From Clostridiales bacterium (GTDB lineage: Bacteria > Bacillota > Clostridia > Christensenellales > UBA1242): DNA of 64,000 nucleotides. Both the position numbers and the translations under genes were made by a program. Positions within the stretch are counted from its first letter, which is position 1, and the number at the start of each line of letters is the position of its first letter. The stretch lies in NCBI GenBank assembly GCA_015055815.1, contig SVHM01000001.1, forward strand, positions 105,774 to 169,773, written 5' to 3'. The notes under the pieces were generated by a model. The model was not told where the DNA came from, ran no database searches, and saw nothing but the letters and a program-made list of their open reading frames with translations. Positions 26,542 through 35,686 of the stretch are shown piece by piece.

Positions 26542-27212
26542 ACATTTTCTCCAATAATTTTATTTATAACATAGGCTGATAAAACACAACCACATACCGC
26601 TGGATAATAAGATATACTACCAATATGTTCGCCACAATTAATAGGCATACTATTTGAACAAACAACAGTATGATGTTCAATACCAATTTTTCTAAGCTCA
26701 TGCCTTAAAACCTTAGCCAGTTTATCATTTGAAGTTTGATATATATCTTTCACTTCAAAGTGTGGTATATCAAATCTATTACCAGCCCCCATTGCACTAA
26801 TAATTGGGATATTATTTTTATAAGCGAATTCAATAAGTGCAATTTTACTAGAAACCATATCTATAGCATCTACAATATAATCATACTCAGTTAAATTAAA
26901 TTTATGAATATTATCTCTAGATAATTTTTCGTTAATAGCAAGAATTTTACAATTTTCGTTAATATCTAAAAGTCTATCCTTTAACACATCAGTTTTAAAT
27001 TTACCTATAGTAGAATTAATGGCAATGATTTGTCTATTTTTATTTGTAATATCAACCTTATCAAAATCAACAATTGTTATATTTTCTATTCCACTTCTAA
27101 CAAGCATTTCAGCGACATATCCACCAACACCACCAAGCCCGAAAATAATTATTTTTGATTTTTTCAAATTGTCAATTTTGCTTCCAATAAGTAACTCTGT
27201 TCTACTTAACAT
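26538..27212 (-). CDS. tcdA: tRNA threonylcarbamoyladenosine dehydratase TcdA
   Basis: This E1-like (ThiF/MoeB/HesA) enzyme cyclises t6A37 to ct6A in tRNAs. The ATP-binding FGLGGVGGYVAEMLVRSG (about 24-41), DFDKVDITNKNRQ and VDAIDMVSSKIAL are present. C-terminal HTVVCSNSMPI is typical of TcdA. In IscS-containing bacteria, TcdA works with a desulfurase relay (CsdA/E), and iscS lies close by. It overlaps the end of hisS. Confidence 0.88.
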   Translation of the reverse strand: MLSRTELLIGSKIDNLKKSKIIIFGLGGVGGYVAEMLVRSGIENITIVDFDKVDITNKNRQIIAINSTIGKFKTDVLKDRLLDINENCKILAINEKLSRDNIHKFNLTEYDYIVDAIDMVSSKIALIEFAYKNNIPIISAMGAGNRFDIPHFEVKDIYQTSNDKLAKVLRHELRKIGIEHHTVVCSNSMPINCGEHIGSISYYPAVCGCVLSAYVINKIIGENV

Positions 27213-28455
27213 ATTCCCTCAAATAATCATCAGCGTCATTTGACCAAACTTTAATCTGCTCTCCAGTTTCCATATTTTTAATTGAAACTTTGTTTTCATT
27301 AATTTCATCATCACCAATAGTGATAACAAATTTAGCGCCAATTTTATCTGCATACTTAAATTGAGACTTTAAACTTCTAGCCATCAAATCACTTTCAACT
27401 GCAAACCCCTTATCTCTTAGTGACTTAACAAATTTAATAACATAATTTTCGTCTTCGGTGTTACTAGCAACATAAACATCAAGTTTTCTTGGATTTTCAA
27501 TCTCAATACCCTTACTTTCAAGATATAAAAGTATTCTCTCAATACCAATACCAAAACCAACAACAGGTGTAGATTTGCCACCAAGTTCAGCAACTAAGTT
27601 ATCATATCTACCACCACCGCCAAGAGCGTTTTGACCAAGAGTTTTATCTTCATCAACAAATTCGAATGCAAGGTCAGTATAATAATCAAGTCCCCTAACA
27701 AGTTTTGGGTCTACCACATAATTAATACCAAAAGAATTAAGCATTTTCTTAAATTCATTAAACTTATCTTGACACTTAGGACAAAGATTATCTGTAATCT
27801 TTGGACTGCTAGTTAATATTTCCTTACAAACAGGACTTTTGCAATCTAAAATTCTAAGCGGATTTGTTTCATATCTCTTGTGACAATCTGGACACATATC
27901 GTCAAGTTTAGGAGAAACAAAATTTTTCAATGTATCTTTAAAATTAGATTTACACTCTGGACAGCCAAGGAAATTTACGTGAATTACAGGATTAATACCA
28001 AAAGCCTTATAAAAATCATATGCAATAAGTACCGCTTCAACATCACTAGCAAGTGAATTTGCACCAAAAATCTCACATCCAAATTGATGGTGTTCTCTAA
28101 GCCTTCCAGCTTGTGGTTTTTCATATCTATAACATGGAGAAATGTAAAAAAGTTTTGCAGGAAGAAGTTCACCAAGTCCGTTTTCAATAAAAGACCTAAC
28201 AACACCAGCAGTTCCTTCCGGCTTCAAAGTTAGACTTCTACCACCTTTATCATTAAAAGTGTACATTTCTTTATTAACAATATCACTACTCTCACCATCA
28301 CTTCTAACAAAAAGTTCAGTACTTTCAAATACAGGTGTTGAAATTTCATGTAGGTTATATTTCCTAGCAAGACTTTGTACAACTTCTCTTACTTTTTGCC
28401 ATTTATAACTATCGTTTGGTAGCATATCCTTAGTACCCTTAGGTATATTTATCAT
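27202..28455 (-). CDS. hisS: Histidyl-tRNA synthetase
   Basis: A class II synthetase of 417 residues. PKGTKDMLP opens the protein, motif 2 lies in FYISPCYRYEKPQAGRLREHHQFG (quoted in part: YRYEKPQAGRLREHHQ), the HisA motif is LVRGLDYYTDLAFEF, motif 3 is GGGRYDNL...GFGIGIERIL and an anticodon-binding domain closes it. The insert contains paired cysteines (CPECKSNF, CPDCHKRY, CPKCQDKF), as in zinc-containing HisRS variants of Bacillota. Confidence 0.95.
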   Translation of the reverse strand: MINIPKGTKDMLPNDSYKWQKVREVVQSLARKYNLHEISTPVFESTELFVRSDGESSDIVNKEMYTFNDKGGRSLTLKPEGTAGVVRSFIENGLGELLPAKLFYISPCYRYEKPQAGRLREHHQFGCEIFGANSLASDVEAVLIAYDFYKAFGINPVIHVNFLGCPECKSNFKDTLKNFVSPKLDDMCPDCHKRYETNPLRILDCKSPVCKEILTSSPKITDNLCPKCQDKFNEFKKMLNSFGINYVVDPKLVRGLDYYTDLAFEFVDEDKTLGQNALGGGGRYDNLVAELGGKSTPVVGFGIGIERILLYLESKGIEIENPRKLDVYVASNTEDENYVIKFVKSLRDKGFAVESDLMARSLKSQFKYADKIGAKFVITIGDDEINENKVSIKNMETGEQIKVWSNDADDYLREYVK

Positions 28456-28465
28456 AATTATCTCC

Positions 28466-30490
28466 TTACTTTTTATTAATTAAAGTTAATTTATGCAAAG
28501 CTCTTGTACAAGCTATGTATAATAAATTTTTATCTATATCATTACTAGCATCAATATCATAAACAATTACACCATCAAATTCCAATCCTTTACTATTATA
28601 AGCTGTAATTACACAAAGTTCGTTATGATAAAGGTCAGTATTATCGTCTATCAATTCTAAATTATCTAATTTATTAGATATTTTGTCAAATAAATTTTTA
28701 GCATCCTTGCTTGTTTTAACAATGACAGCAATAGATTTATATCCCTTACTCTTAAATAATTCAATATTTTTAAGAAGTGTGGATATTGTATCGCTACAAT
28801 TTATAACATCCACCATTTCACCTTGTCTACTCACAATGTCAGTGTTTTTGCCAACGATTGAATTATAAAATTTAGTAATCTCTTCAGTTGACCTATATGA
28901 TTTATTTAAAGTTATAATTTCTTTATCCCCACTTAAAACACTAGTAAACTTATTTATTTCTTTTTGAATATCGTTAGTAAGTATTGTTTGGTTAAAATCT
29001 CCAAGGATAGTTTTTGGACAATCAAACAAATAATTAATTATATACATTTGAAGTGGTGTATAATCTTGCATTTCATCAATGACTAAGTGATTAATATTAT
29101 CAAACTTTTCAAGTCCAAATATAAACATTTTAAAAAATAAAATACCATAAACATCTTCGTTTTTGACTTTATTATCAACTAGTTCAAGCTTCAATTTTTT
29201 ACTTTTTAAAAATGACATATATGCCTTAACGGGATTTTTATTAGAAATAGAAGAATATAATTTCTTAAAAATAATTTCTTTTAGCCTTACTAGTTTATCG
29301 GGAGATTTTACTTTAAAGAAATATAAATCAACTACATTTTCAGTTATCCATCTAAGCCTTGTAAAAATATCTTTATCAGAATATTTGGTTGTAAACAATT
29401 CTTTAATTTTACTTCCCGAAATTTCAGCATTGCTGACAACGAAATCTTCAACATAAAAATTTTCAATATAGTTTTTATTAGCATATTCTAATAAATCATT
29501 TAAAAATTTAACACTAGATTTATAATTATACTCATCAAAATCACTTGATGAAATTAATCTTTCAATCTGTTCAAACTTTCTCTCAACTATGCAATTTTTA
29601 ATAAGCATTTTTCTTGCAAACAAATCAAGTTGAAGTTTATTTACATCTTCTTCAGCAAGGTCGGGAAGAACTGAAGATATATATGATGAAAATGCACTAT
29701 TAGGAGATATAAAAGTTATATTCTCCGATTTAATTTTGCCCTTTAGTTTATATAAAAGATAAGCAATTCTATGAAGAGCAATTGCAGTTTTACCAGAACC
29801 TGCCACACCTTGAACTATTAAAGTTTTACTTTCATTGCCCCTAATAACTTCATTTTGTTCCCTTTGAATAGTTTGAACAATAGACTTCATTTGATTTGTA
29901 GCATTACCAGCTAGAGCATTTTGAAGAATTTCATCTTCAATATTTATCGTTGTATCTATGTAATAATTAAACTCACCGTTTGTAATACCAAATTGACGTT
30001 TATTAAGAAGAGTACATTTTAATATTGATGAATTAGTTTTTATTTGACAATCGCCTTTTTCATAATCATAAAAAATACTTGCAATTGGCGAACGCCAGTC
30101 AATCACTTTATAATCATTTTCAGATTTTTCTAATGAGCCAATACCAATATAATATTTTTCTGGATTTTTAAATTCCTTATCTTTAATATCAATTCTAGCA
30201 AAATAAGGTTTTAATAGCATTTTATTGAAAGTCTTTTTATCTTTTTCTAATTGTTCACCAATTACTTGTATATTCTCAAGATCACTTTGAAGATTATAAA
30301 GTTCAACAGTGGTACTATCATTAAGCCTATTAGCATACTCTTTCAAAAATTCAAAATACTCATCATTTGACGTAGAAAAATTCTTATTCAAACGACTTTT
30401 TTGCATACAAATAAATGAAAGTTTTTCATTAAGTAAACTAATAGTATCAGATAAATACTTTTTTTCTTCTAAAATTATAGATTTTTCCAT
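28466..30490 (-). CDS. helD: HelD-like superfamily 1 helicase / RNA polymerase-recycling ATPase
   Basis: A 674-residue UvrD-like ATPase with an N-terminal coiled coil (about 1-80) and Walker A QGVAGSGKTAIALHRIAYLL near 225-245. Motif II is DEMQDYTPLQ, and later motifs are NKSYRST and ITAYNSKGLEFDGVI. This is the HelD/HelR layout, where the coiled coil enters the RNA polymerase secondary channel to release stalled enzyme. It heads a unit with hisS, tcdA and trxA. Confidence 0.88.
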   Translation of the reverse strand: MEKSIILEEKKYLSDTISLLNEKLSFICMQKSRLNKNFSTSNDEYFEFLKEYANRLNDSTTVELYNLQSDLENIQVIGEQLEKDKKTFNKMLLKPYFARIDIKDKEFKNPEKYYIGIGSLEKSENDYKVIDWRSPIASIFYDYEKGDCQIKTNSSILKCTLLNKRQFGITNGEFNYYIDTTINIEDEILQNALAGNATNQMKSIVQTIQREQNEVIRGNESKTLIVQGVAGSGKTAIALHRIAYLLYKLKGKIKSENITFISPNSAFSSYISSVLPDLAEEDVNKLQLDLFARKMLIKNCIVERKFEQIERLISSSDFDEYNYKSSVKFLNDLLEYANKNYIENFYVEDFVVSNAEISGSKIKELFTTKYSDKDIFTRLRWITENVVDLYFFKVKSPDKLVRLKEIIFKKLYSSISNKNPVKAYMSFLKSKKLKLELVDNKVKNEDVYGILFFKMFIFGLEKFDNINHLVIDEMQDYTPLQMYIINYLFDCPKTILGDFNQTILTNDIQKEINKFTSVLSGDKEIITLNKSYRSTEEITKFYNSIVGKNTDIVSRQGEMVDVINCSDTISTLLKNIELFKSKGYKSIAVIVKTSKDAKNLFDKISNKLDNLELIDDNTDLYHNELCVITAYNSKGLEFDGVIVYDIDASNDIDKNLLYIACTRALHKLTLINKK

Positions 30491-30508
30491 AAAATACTCT
30501 CCAAATAT

Positions 30509-30537
30509 ATTTTAACATAAAACACCCTGTTTTTCAA
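30509..30537 (-). promoter_or_regulatory. Promoter of the helD-hisS-tcdA-trxA unit
   Basis: TTGAAA and TAAAAT with a 17-nt spacer on the minus strand, about 20 nt upstream of the helD ATG. Confidence 0.65.
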
Positions 30538-30539
30538 CT

Positions 30540-30618
30540 AAAAAATAAAAAATATACTCCACATTAATACAATTACTTACGAATTAATAAGTAAAAGATA
30601 ATGTAAAGTATATTTTTT
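30540..30618 (-). terminator. Compound terminator after the 576-residue protein gene
   Basis: An outer stem AAAATATACT/AGTATATTTT continues through CATTA/TAATG and encloses an inner TTACTTA/TAAGTAA hairpin. T-rich sequence follows on the minus strand. Confidence 0.6.
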
Positions 30619-32348
30619 TAATAGTTATAAAAATCACGGTTAATTTCAAGTCCATTAAACAACTTGGAAACATCATTTTCTTCTAAAAAGCGTTTAATGG
30701 TATTATAATCACTAAAAATTACATCAGGATGATATTTAATAATATTTACTATATCACTAGGCATATAATATTGCTTCAATAATTTAATATTCTGACCAAA
30801 GTTAAACCACATAATATCACTATCATCTTTTCTCATATTTATTACTGCTTTGTTGTTACATAAATAAGGTATATTATCAAGTGTTATTAATGTTTTTACA
30901 TCAATTCCAAGAATATTATTTAACATATCGATTTTTTCATTAGTATAATAAATATCTCCGTCATCTAAATCAAATGCATCAAATAAACAATCAATTATTT
31001 TATTTAATTGCATTTGAATAACAGAACATCTAACATTATTTAAAGCAATAGGATCTTCTCTAATTAATTTATTCAAACCTTCTGGTGTAATATTCTGAAT
31101 AGATACGTCACCAAATAGTTCTTTCATTTCTAAGATTTTTAAATAATATCTATATTCATATTCACTTAATGGGTCTTTGTCTTCCCCATAAGCTTCGTTT
31201 AAAGTTTTGCCTAACAATAATTTAGTGTGTTCACCAACTGAATCAACATGAGAATGTATCATCATTGAATTATGAGCAGTTAGCAATTTTTTAATAGAAA
31301 CTTTTTCGCTAGCATCAATATTAGCATAATCAATTAATTCTTTAACAATACTATATTTTTCTTTCATTGCTTCAATATTTGTATCAACACCCAATACACT
31401 TCTAACATTTCCTAAAAGAAACTCTTTTAATTCTTCTTCTGTAAACCTTTCTTCTTCACTTAAATTTTCACTTTTTAAGAATTTTAAAAGTTCAGCAAAA
31501 TTATATACCATTTTTTTATTAAATAATGCTCTTGGATGTTGAGCATACACTTCGGCAACTTCAGATATAAAAGTATCTGCAAATCTTTCTTCACCTTCAT
31601 CCAAAACATCTTTTTCGGAAATATTTTGAATTAATTTTTCATAAATATATGCCATTGAATACAATGCATCCATAGTTGTGATGTTTATAGATTTTACAGG
31701 GTCATTTTCATCTAGATTTTCAAAATGCAATTTCTGATGTTGTTTTACACCTTTGAAACAATTAAAAATAGTTTTTACAATATCTTTCTGATTATTAGGA
31801 TACTTTTCAATTAATAAATATCTAAAAGTATCTTGAATAAGGTCAAAATGATTTGCATTAGATATCAAAACTTTAGCATCCTTATCATTAGTTACACCAT
31901 TTAAAATTTTATTTATTGTTTTTGCATCATACACAAGTCTTTTACTGTCATGATAGCAATACATGTATAAATATTTCAAACCAAAAATTAATTGCTTAGC
32001 ATCAAATTTTCCGTATAAATTATTATCTTTACAAAATTCAAATAGCTTATAATAAATATAATCGTGACTATCTTTAACAATATACATTTTTCTTGTATTT
32101 TGATATATGTTTTCTAATAATTTTATATTTTTAGGACTCAAATCATCTTCTTGAAAATAATTTATTACAATTTGAGCAATTTGATAATACAAATTTCTAC
32201 CAATATTTTTGGAATAATTATATATGAATTCAGCAACATTAATTTTATTATACGGTACATTAATCCCATCAAAATAATTTAAAATTTCATTACGTTTATC
32301 TTCTTCAGACAAAGCACTTAAATCTTTAAATTTATAATCTCTTTCCAT
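30618..32348 (-). CDS. Unknown, predicted helical-repeat protein, 576 residues
   Basis: I do not recognise the family. The true start is probably the ATG at 32348 (MERDYKFKDLS), with GGGGGAT upstream; the track start lies 22 codons earlier, inside the promoter. The sequence is mostly amphipathic helices without membrane segments or a signal peptide. The C-terminal LLKQYYMPSDIVNIIKYHPD segment, with a similar preceding unit, recalls mTERF-like or solenoid repeats, but this is weak. The gene stands alone with a near-perfect promoter and its own terminator, suggesting a real, independently regulated cytosolic protein. Confidence 0.75.
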   Translation of the reverse strand: MERDYKFKDLSALSEEDKRNEILNYFDGINVPYNKINVAEFIYNYSKNIGRNLYYQIAQIVINYFQEDDLSPKNIKLLENIYQNTRKMYIVKDSHDYIYYKLFEFCKDNNLYGKFDAKQLIFGLKYLYMYCYHDSKRLVYDAKTINKILNGVTNDKDAKVLISNANHFDLIQDTFRYLLIEKYPNNQKDIVKTIFNCFKGVKQHQKLHFENLDENDPVKSINITTMDALYSMAYIYEKLIQNISEKDVLDEGEERFADTFISEVAEVYAQHPRALFNKKMVYNFAELLKFLKSENLSEEERFTEEELKEFLLGNVRSVLGVDTNIEAMKEKYSIVKELIDYANIDASEKVSIKKLLTAHNSMMIHSHVDSVGEHTKLLLGKTLNEAYGEDKDPLSEYEYRYYLKILEMKELFGDVSIQNITPEGLNKLIREDPIALNNVRCSVIQMQLNKIIDCLFDAFDLDDGDIYYTNEKIDMLNNILGIDVKTLITLDNIPYLCNNKAVINMRKDDSDIMWFNFGQNIKLLKQYYMPSDIVNIIKYHPDVIFSDYNTIKRFLEENDVSKLFNGLEINRDFYNY

Positions 32349-32369
32349 AATATCCCCCACACTTTTTAT

Positions 32370-32398
32370 ATTATAACATAAATCATATGAAGTTTCAA
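32370..32398 (-). promoter_or_regulatory. Strong sigma-A promoter of the 576-residue protein gene
   Basis: TTGAAA, 17 nt, perfect TATAAT on the minus strand; +1 is about 15 nt upstream of the ATG at 32348. Confidence 0.75.
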
Positions 32399-32454
32399 GA
32401 CCTAATATTGTCACGGCATATTCTCATTGTAAATAAATCAACTCAGTCATAAAT

Positions 32455-32495
32455 AAAAGATACAGGATAACAATAATTGTCTTCCTGTATCTTTT
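32455..32495 (-). terminator. Terminator after hslU
   Basis: A 13-bp perfect stem AAAAGATACAGGA/TCCTGTATCTTTT with an inner GACAAT/ATTGTT pairing. T-rich ends on both sides make it potentially bidirectional. It closes the yifB-dprA-topA-trmFO-hslVU operon. Confidence 0.9.
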
Positions 32496-32532
32496 TTAAT
32501 TGCTTTAAAAGTTTATATTTCTTATTATTAAA

Positions 32533-33846
32533 TTAAATAATATATTTTTTCAAATCAAATTTCTTAGTTGTATCAGCAAATGTTTTATCTACATATGCTT
32601 TGTCAATATTAATATCAATCATTTGATGTTCGCCATTAGCATTAAAGGAAATATCTTCAACTAGTTTTTCCATAAGGTTATGAAGTCTTCTAGCACCCAA
32701 ATTTTCGCTTCCTTCATTTTCTCTTTCAGCAAGATAAGCAATTTGTTTTAGAGCATCTTCTGTAAAGTTAAGATTAATATTATCTACTCTTAGCATTTCA
32801 GTATATTGAATAGTTAACGCATTTTTGGGTTGAGTTAAAATATTGAAGAAATCTTCAGCATTTAGATTGTTAAGTTCAACTCTGATTGGAAATCTACCTT
32901 GAAATTCTGGAATTAAATCTTCAATTCTGCTTATATGGAAAGCACCTGCTGCGATAAATAAAATATAATCTGTTTTAATAGTTCCATACTTAGTAGTAAT
33001 TGTAGAGCCTTCAACAAGTGGAAGAATGTCTCTTTGAACACCTTCTCTACTAACATCAGGTCCCCTATTTGATGAGCCTTTACCTGCAATTTTATCTATT
33101 TCATCAATAAATATAATTCCTTCTTGTTCTGCTCTTCTTATAGCTTCAGAATTAACTGTTTCATTATCTATAAGTTTGTCGCCTTCTTCACTAAGCATAA
33201 GTTCGTATGCCTTAGCAACAGTTAATTTTTTCTTTTTTCTTTGTGGTGGAAATATTGAGCCTAGAACATTGCCAATATCCATATCAGGCCCCATACCTGG
33301 CATAATTCCAACCGCCTTAGGTGCTTCACTTACAACTATCTCAATAATATCATTATCAAGTTTTCCTTCTTGCAAATCATTAAGAATTTCTTTTTTGATT
33401 TGGTCAGTTTCCATATCTTTATAGTTATCTTTTTTCATTGGGAACAAAACTTCAAGAAGTCTATTTTCAACAATATTTTTTGCCTTTGATTTAACTTCTT
33501 CCATTTTTTCTTCTTTAACAAGCCTTACAGAACATTCAACTAAGTCTCGTATCATGCTTTCGCAATCTCTACCAACATAACCAACTTCGGTAAATTTAGT
33601 CGCTTCAACTTTTATAAATGGAGCTTTTACAAGTTTAGCAAGACGTCTGGCAATTTCTGTCTTACCAACACCAGTAGGTCCTTGCATTATAATATTTTTA
33701 GGAGTAATTTCGTCTCTCATTTCTTTTGAAAGTTTACTTCTTCTATATCTATTTCTAAGGGCAATTGCGACTGCTTTTTTCGCTTCCGATTGTCCTATAA
33801 TATATTTATCTAATTCAATTACTATTTCTTTTGGTGATAAATTCAT
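32533..33846 (-). CDS. hslU: ATP-dependent protease ATPase subunit HslU
   Basis: HslU is the AAA+ unfoldase that feeds substrates into HslV. The N-terminus LDKYIIGQSEAKKAVAIALRNR is typical. Walker A is GPTGVGKT (about 55-62), followed by FTEVGYVGRDCES carrying the pore loop region, an I domain (about 110-235), Walker B IIFIDEIDKI and the sensor/C-terminal LGARRLHNLMEKL. HslV lies directly upstream, 3 nt away. The codY gene usually downstream in Bacillus is absent. Confidence 0.95.
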   Translation of the reverse strand: MNLSPKEIVIELDKYIIGQSEAKKAVAIALRNRYRRSKLSKEMRDEITPKNIIMQGPTGVGKTEIARRLAKLVKAPFIKVEATKFTEVGYVGRDCESMIRDLVECSVRLVKEEKMEEVKSKAKNIVENRLLEVLFPMKKDNYKDMETDQIKKEILNDLQEGKLDNDIIEIVVSEAPKAVGIMPGMGPDMDIGNVLGSIFPPQRKKKKLTVAKAYELMLSEEGDKLIDNETVNSEAIRRAEQEGIIFIDEIDKIAGKGSSNRGPDVSREGVQRDILPLVEGSTITTKYGTIKTDYILFIAAGAFHISRIEDLIPEFQGRFPIRVELNNLNAEDFFNILTQPKNALTIQYTEMLRVDNINLNFTEDALKQIAYLAERENEGSENLGARRLHNLMEKLVEDISFNANGEHQMIDINIDKAYVDKTFADTTKKFDLKKYII

Positions 33847-33848
33847 GA

Positions 33849-34382
33849 TTAAACCTCCTCAATTGTAAGATTATGATTTGTGTAAACACACATATCTCCA
33901 GCAATCTTCATGCTCTTTTCAGCAATTTCTCTAGCATCAAGTTCGGTATTTTCCATAAGTGCTCTAGCACTAGCCATAGCATAAAGGCTACCACTTCCAA
34001 TAGAGCAAACATTACCGTCTGGCTCAATTACTTCACCACCGCCAGATATTACAAGCATCATGTTTTTATCAGCTACAATCATTTGAGCATCAAGTTTTCT
34101 AGGATACTTGTCATCTCTAAAACCAAGTGCCACTTCAACAGCACTTCTTAGAAGATTACCACTAAACTTCTGAAGTAGTTCTTCAAACCTAGCTTCAAGT
34201 GCAAATGCATCAGCTACTGACCCAGCAAATCCGATAACAACTTTGTCATTATAAATTCTTCTTACTTTCTTTGAATTACTCTTCATAATAACATGTTCAC
34301 CAAGAGTTGCTTGTCCATCTCCAGCTATTATCGTTTTACCATCTTTCTTAACACCAATAATTGTCGTTCCTCTTAATTCCAT
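33849..34382 (-). CDS. hslV: ATP-dependent protease peptidase subunit HslV
   Basis: HslV is a proteasome-like N-terminal nucleophile hydrolase forming double hexamers with HslU. The catalytic Thr follows a short propeptide, MELRG-TTIIGVKKDGK, and GDGQATLG and GFAGSVADAF are conserved. It has a Thr nucleophile, unlike the Ser of Bacillus CodW. The start overlaps the trmFO stop. Confidence 0.95.
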   Translation of the reverse strand: MELRGTTIIGVKKDGKTIIAGDGQATLGEHVIMKSNSKKVRRIYNDKVVIGFAGSVADAFALEARFEELLQKFSGNLLRSAVEVALGFRDDKYPRKLDAQMIVADKNMMLVISGGGEVIEPDGNVCSIGSGSLYAMASARALMENTELDAREIAEKSMKIAGDMCVYTNHNLTIEEV

Positions 34383-35686
34383 ATATATTTCTCCTTATCT
34401 TTCAATAATTCTATCAGATTTAATGACCTATTTGCAAGATATAAATTCTTTTCTTTTTTATCTTTCATGCGAATTTCATCATAATTTATAAGTCCCATAT
34501 TTGCGCTCATTGGTTGAAATTCACCAGTTTTATATGCAATATACTTACATAGCGCTCCAATGATTGTTTGTTTATCAAATGTAATTTCATCTAGATTATT
34601 TAAATAAGCAAACATATTAATTCCAGCAACTAGTCCACTTGCAATACTTTCAACATACCCTTCAACACCAGAAATCTGTCCCGCAAAGAAAATATTACTA
34701 TAATTAATCATTTGAAAAGTTTCTTTTAAAACTCCTGGTGAATTAATGTAAGTATTTTTATGCATAGTGCCAAGCCTTAAAAACTCTGCATTTTCAAGAC
34801 CTGGTATTAACCTAAATATCCTTTTTTGCTCAGGATAAGTAAGATTTGTTTGAAAACCAACCATATTGTAATAGTCATTTATAAAACTTTCTTTTCTAAG
34901 TTGCACTACTGCATAAGGTGTTTTATCAGTCCTTGGGTCTTTAAGTCCAACAGGTTTAAGGGGACCAAATCTTATAGCATCTTCTCCCCTTTTAGCAAGA
35001 ACTTCTATAGGCATACAACCTTCATAAACTTTTGAATTTTCAAAATCTTTAAGTTTAACAATTTCACCATTTATAAGTTCATTGTAAAAATTTAAATATT
35101 CTTCTTTATTAAATGGTAAATTTATATAATCACCATCACCCTTGTCATATCTGTCTTTTATATAAGCGATATCAAAATTAATACTATCATATGCCACAAT
35201 TGGTGCTATAGCATCAAAAAAGTATAACCCATCAGTTCCTAATAATTTAGCAATACTTTTTGACATTTCATCACTTGTAAGTGGTCCTGTTGCTATAATT
35301 GTTGGAAAATTAATATCAATATTAGTAATTTCTTTACGAATAATACTAACATTATCCATATTTTCAAGAAAACATGTAATTCTCTCTGCAAATAAATTTC
35401 TATCTACAGACAAGCTATTCCCAGCAGGAACTCTAGTTTCATCGGCAATTTTTATGAGCAAACTGTCTAGTTTTCTAAGTTCCTCTTTTAAAAGTCCGCC
35501 CGCAGTCGTTATGTCATTACTTTTAAGCGAATTTGAACAAACAAGTTCGCCAAGATTTTCATTTTTATGTGCAGGAGTAAACTTTGGTTTCATATCATAA
35601 AGATTAACTTTAATTCCACGTTTAGCAAGTTGATATGCACTCTCACAACCAGCAAGTCCGCCACCTATAATATTTACTTCTTTCAT
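34373..35686 (-). CDS. trmFO: tRNA (uracil-54-C5)-methyltransferase TrmFO
   Basis: This FAD- and methylene-THF-dependent enzyme makes m5U54 in the T-loop. The dinucleotide-binding NIIGGGLAGCESAYQLAKRG is at about 4-23; the LVCSNSLKSND cysteine region and the C-terminal FAGQISGVEGYVESIASGL are characteristic. It overlaps topA at its start and hslV at its end, as in Bacillus, but without xerC/codV between trmFO and hslV. Confidence 0.95.
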   Translation of the reverse strand: MKEVNIIGGGLAGCESAYQLAKRGIKVNLYDMKPKFTPAHKNENLGELVCSNSLKSNDITTAGGLLKEELRKLDSLLIKIADETRVPAGNSLSVDRNLFAERITCFLENMDNVSIIRKEITNIDINFPTIIATGPLTSDEMSKSIAKLLGTDGLYFFDAIAPIVAYDSINFDIAYIKDRYDKGDGDYINLPFNKEEYLNFYNELINGEIVKLKDFENSKVYEGCMPIEVLAKRGEDAIRFGPLKPVGLKDPRTDKTPYAVVQLRKESFINDYYNMVGFQTNLTYPEQKRIFRLIPGLENAEFLRLGTMHKNTYINSPGVLKETFQMINYSNIFFAGQISGVEGYVESIASGLVAGINMFAYLNNLDEITFDKQTIIGALCKYIAYKTGEFQPMSANMGLINYDEIRMKDKKEKNLYLANRSLNLIELLKDKEKYIWN

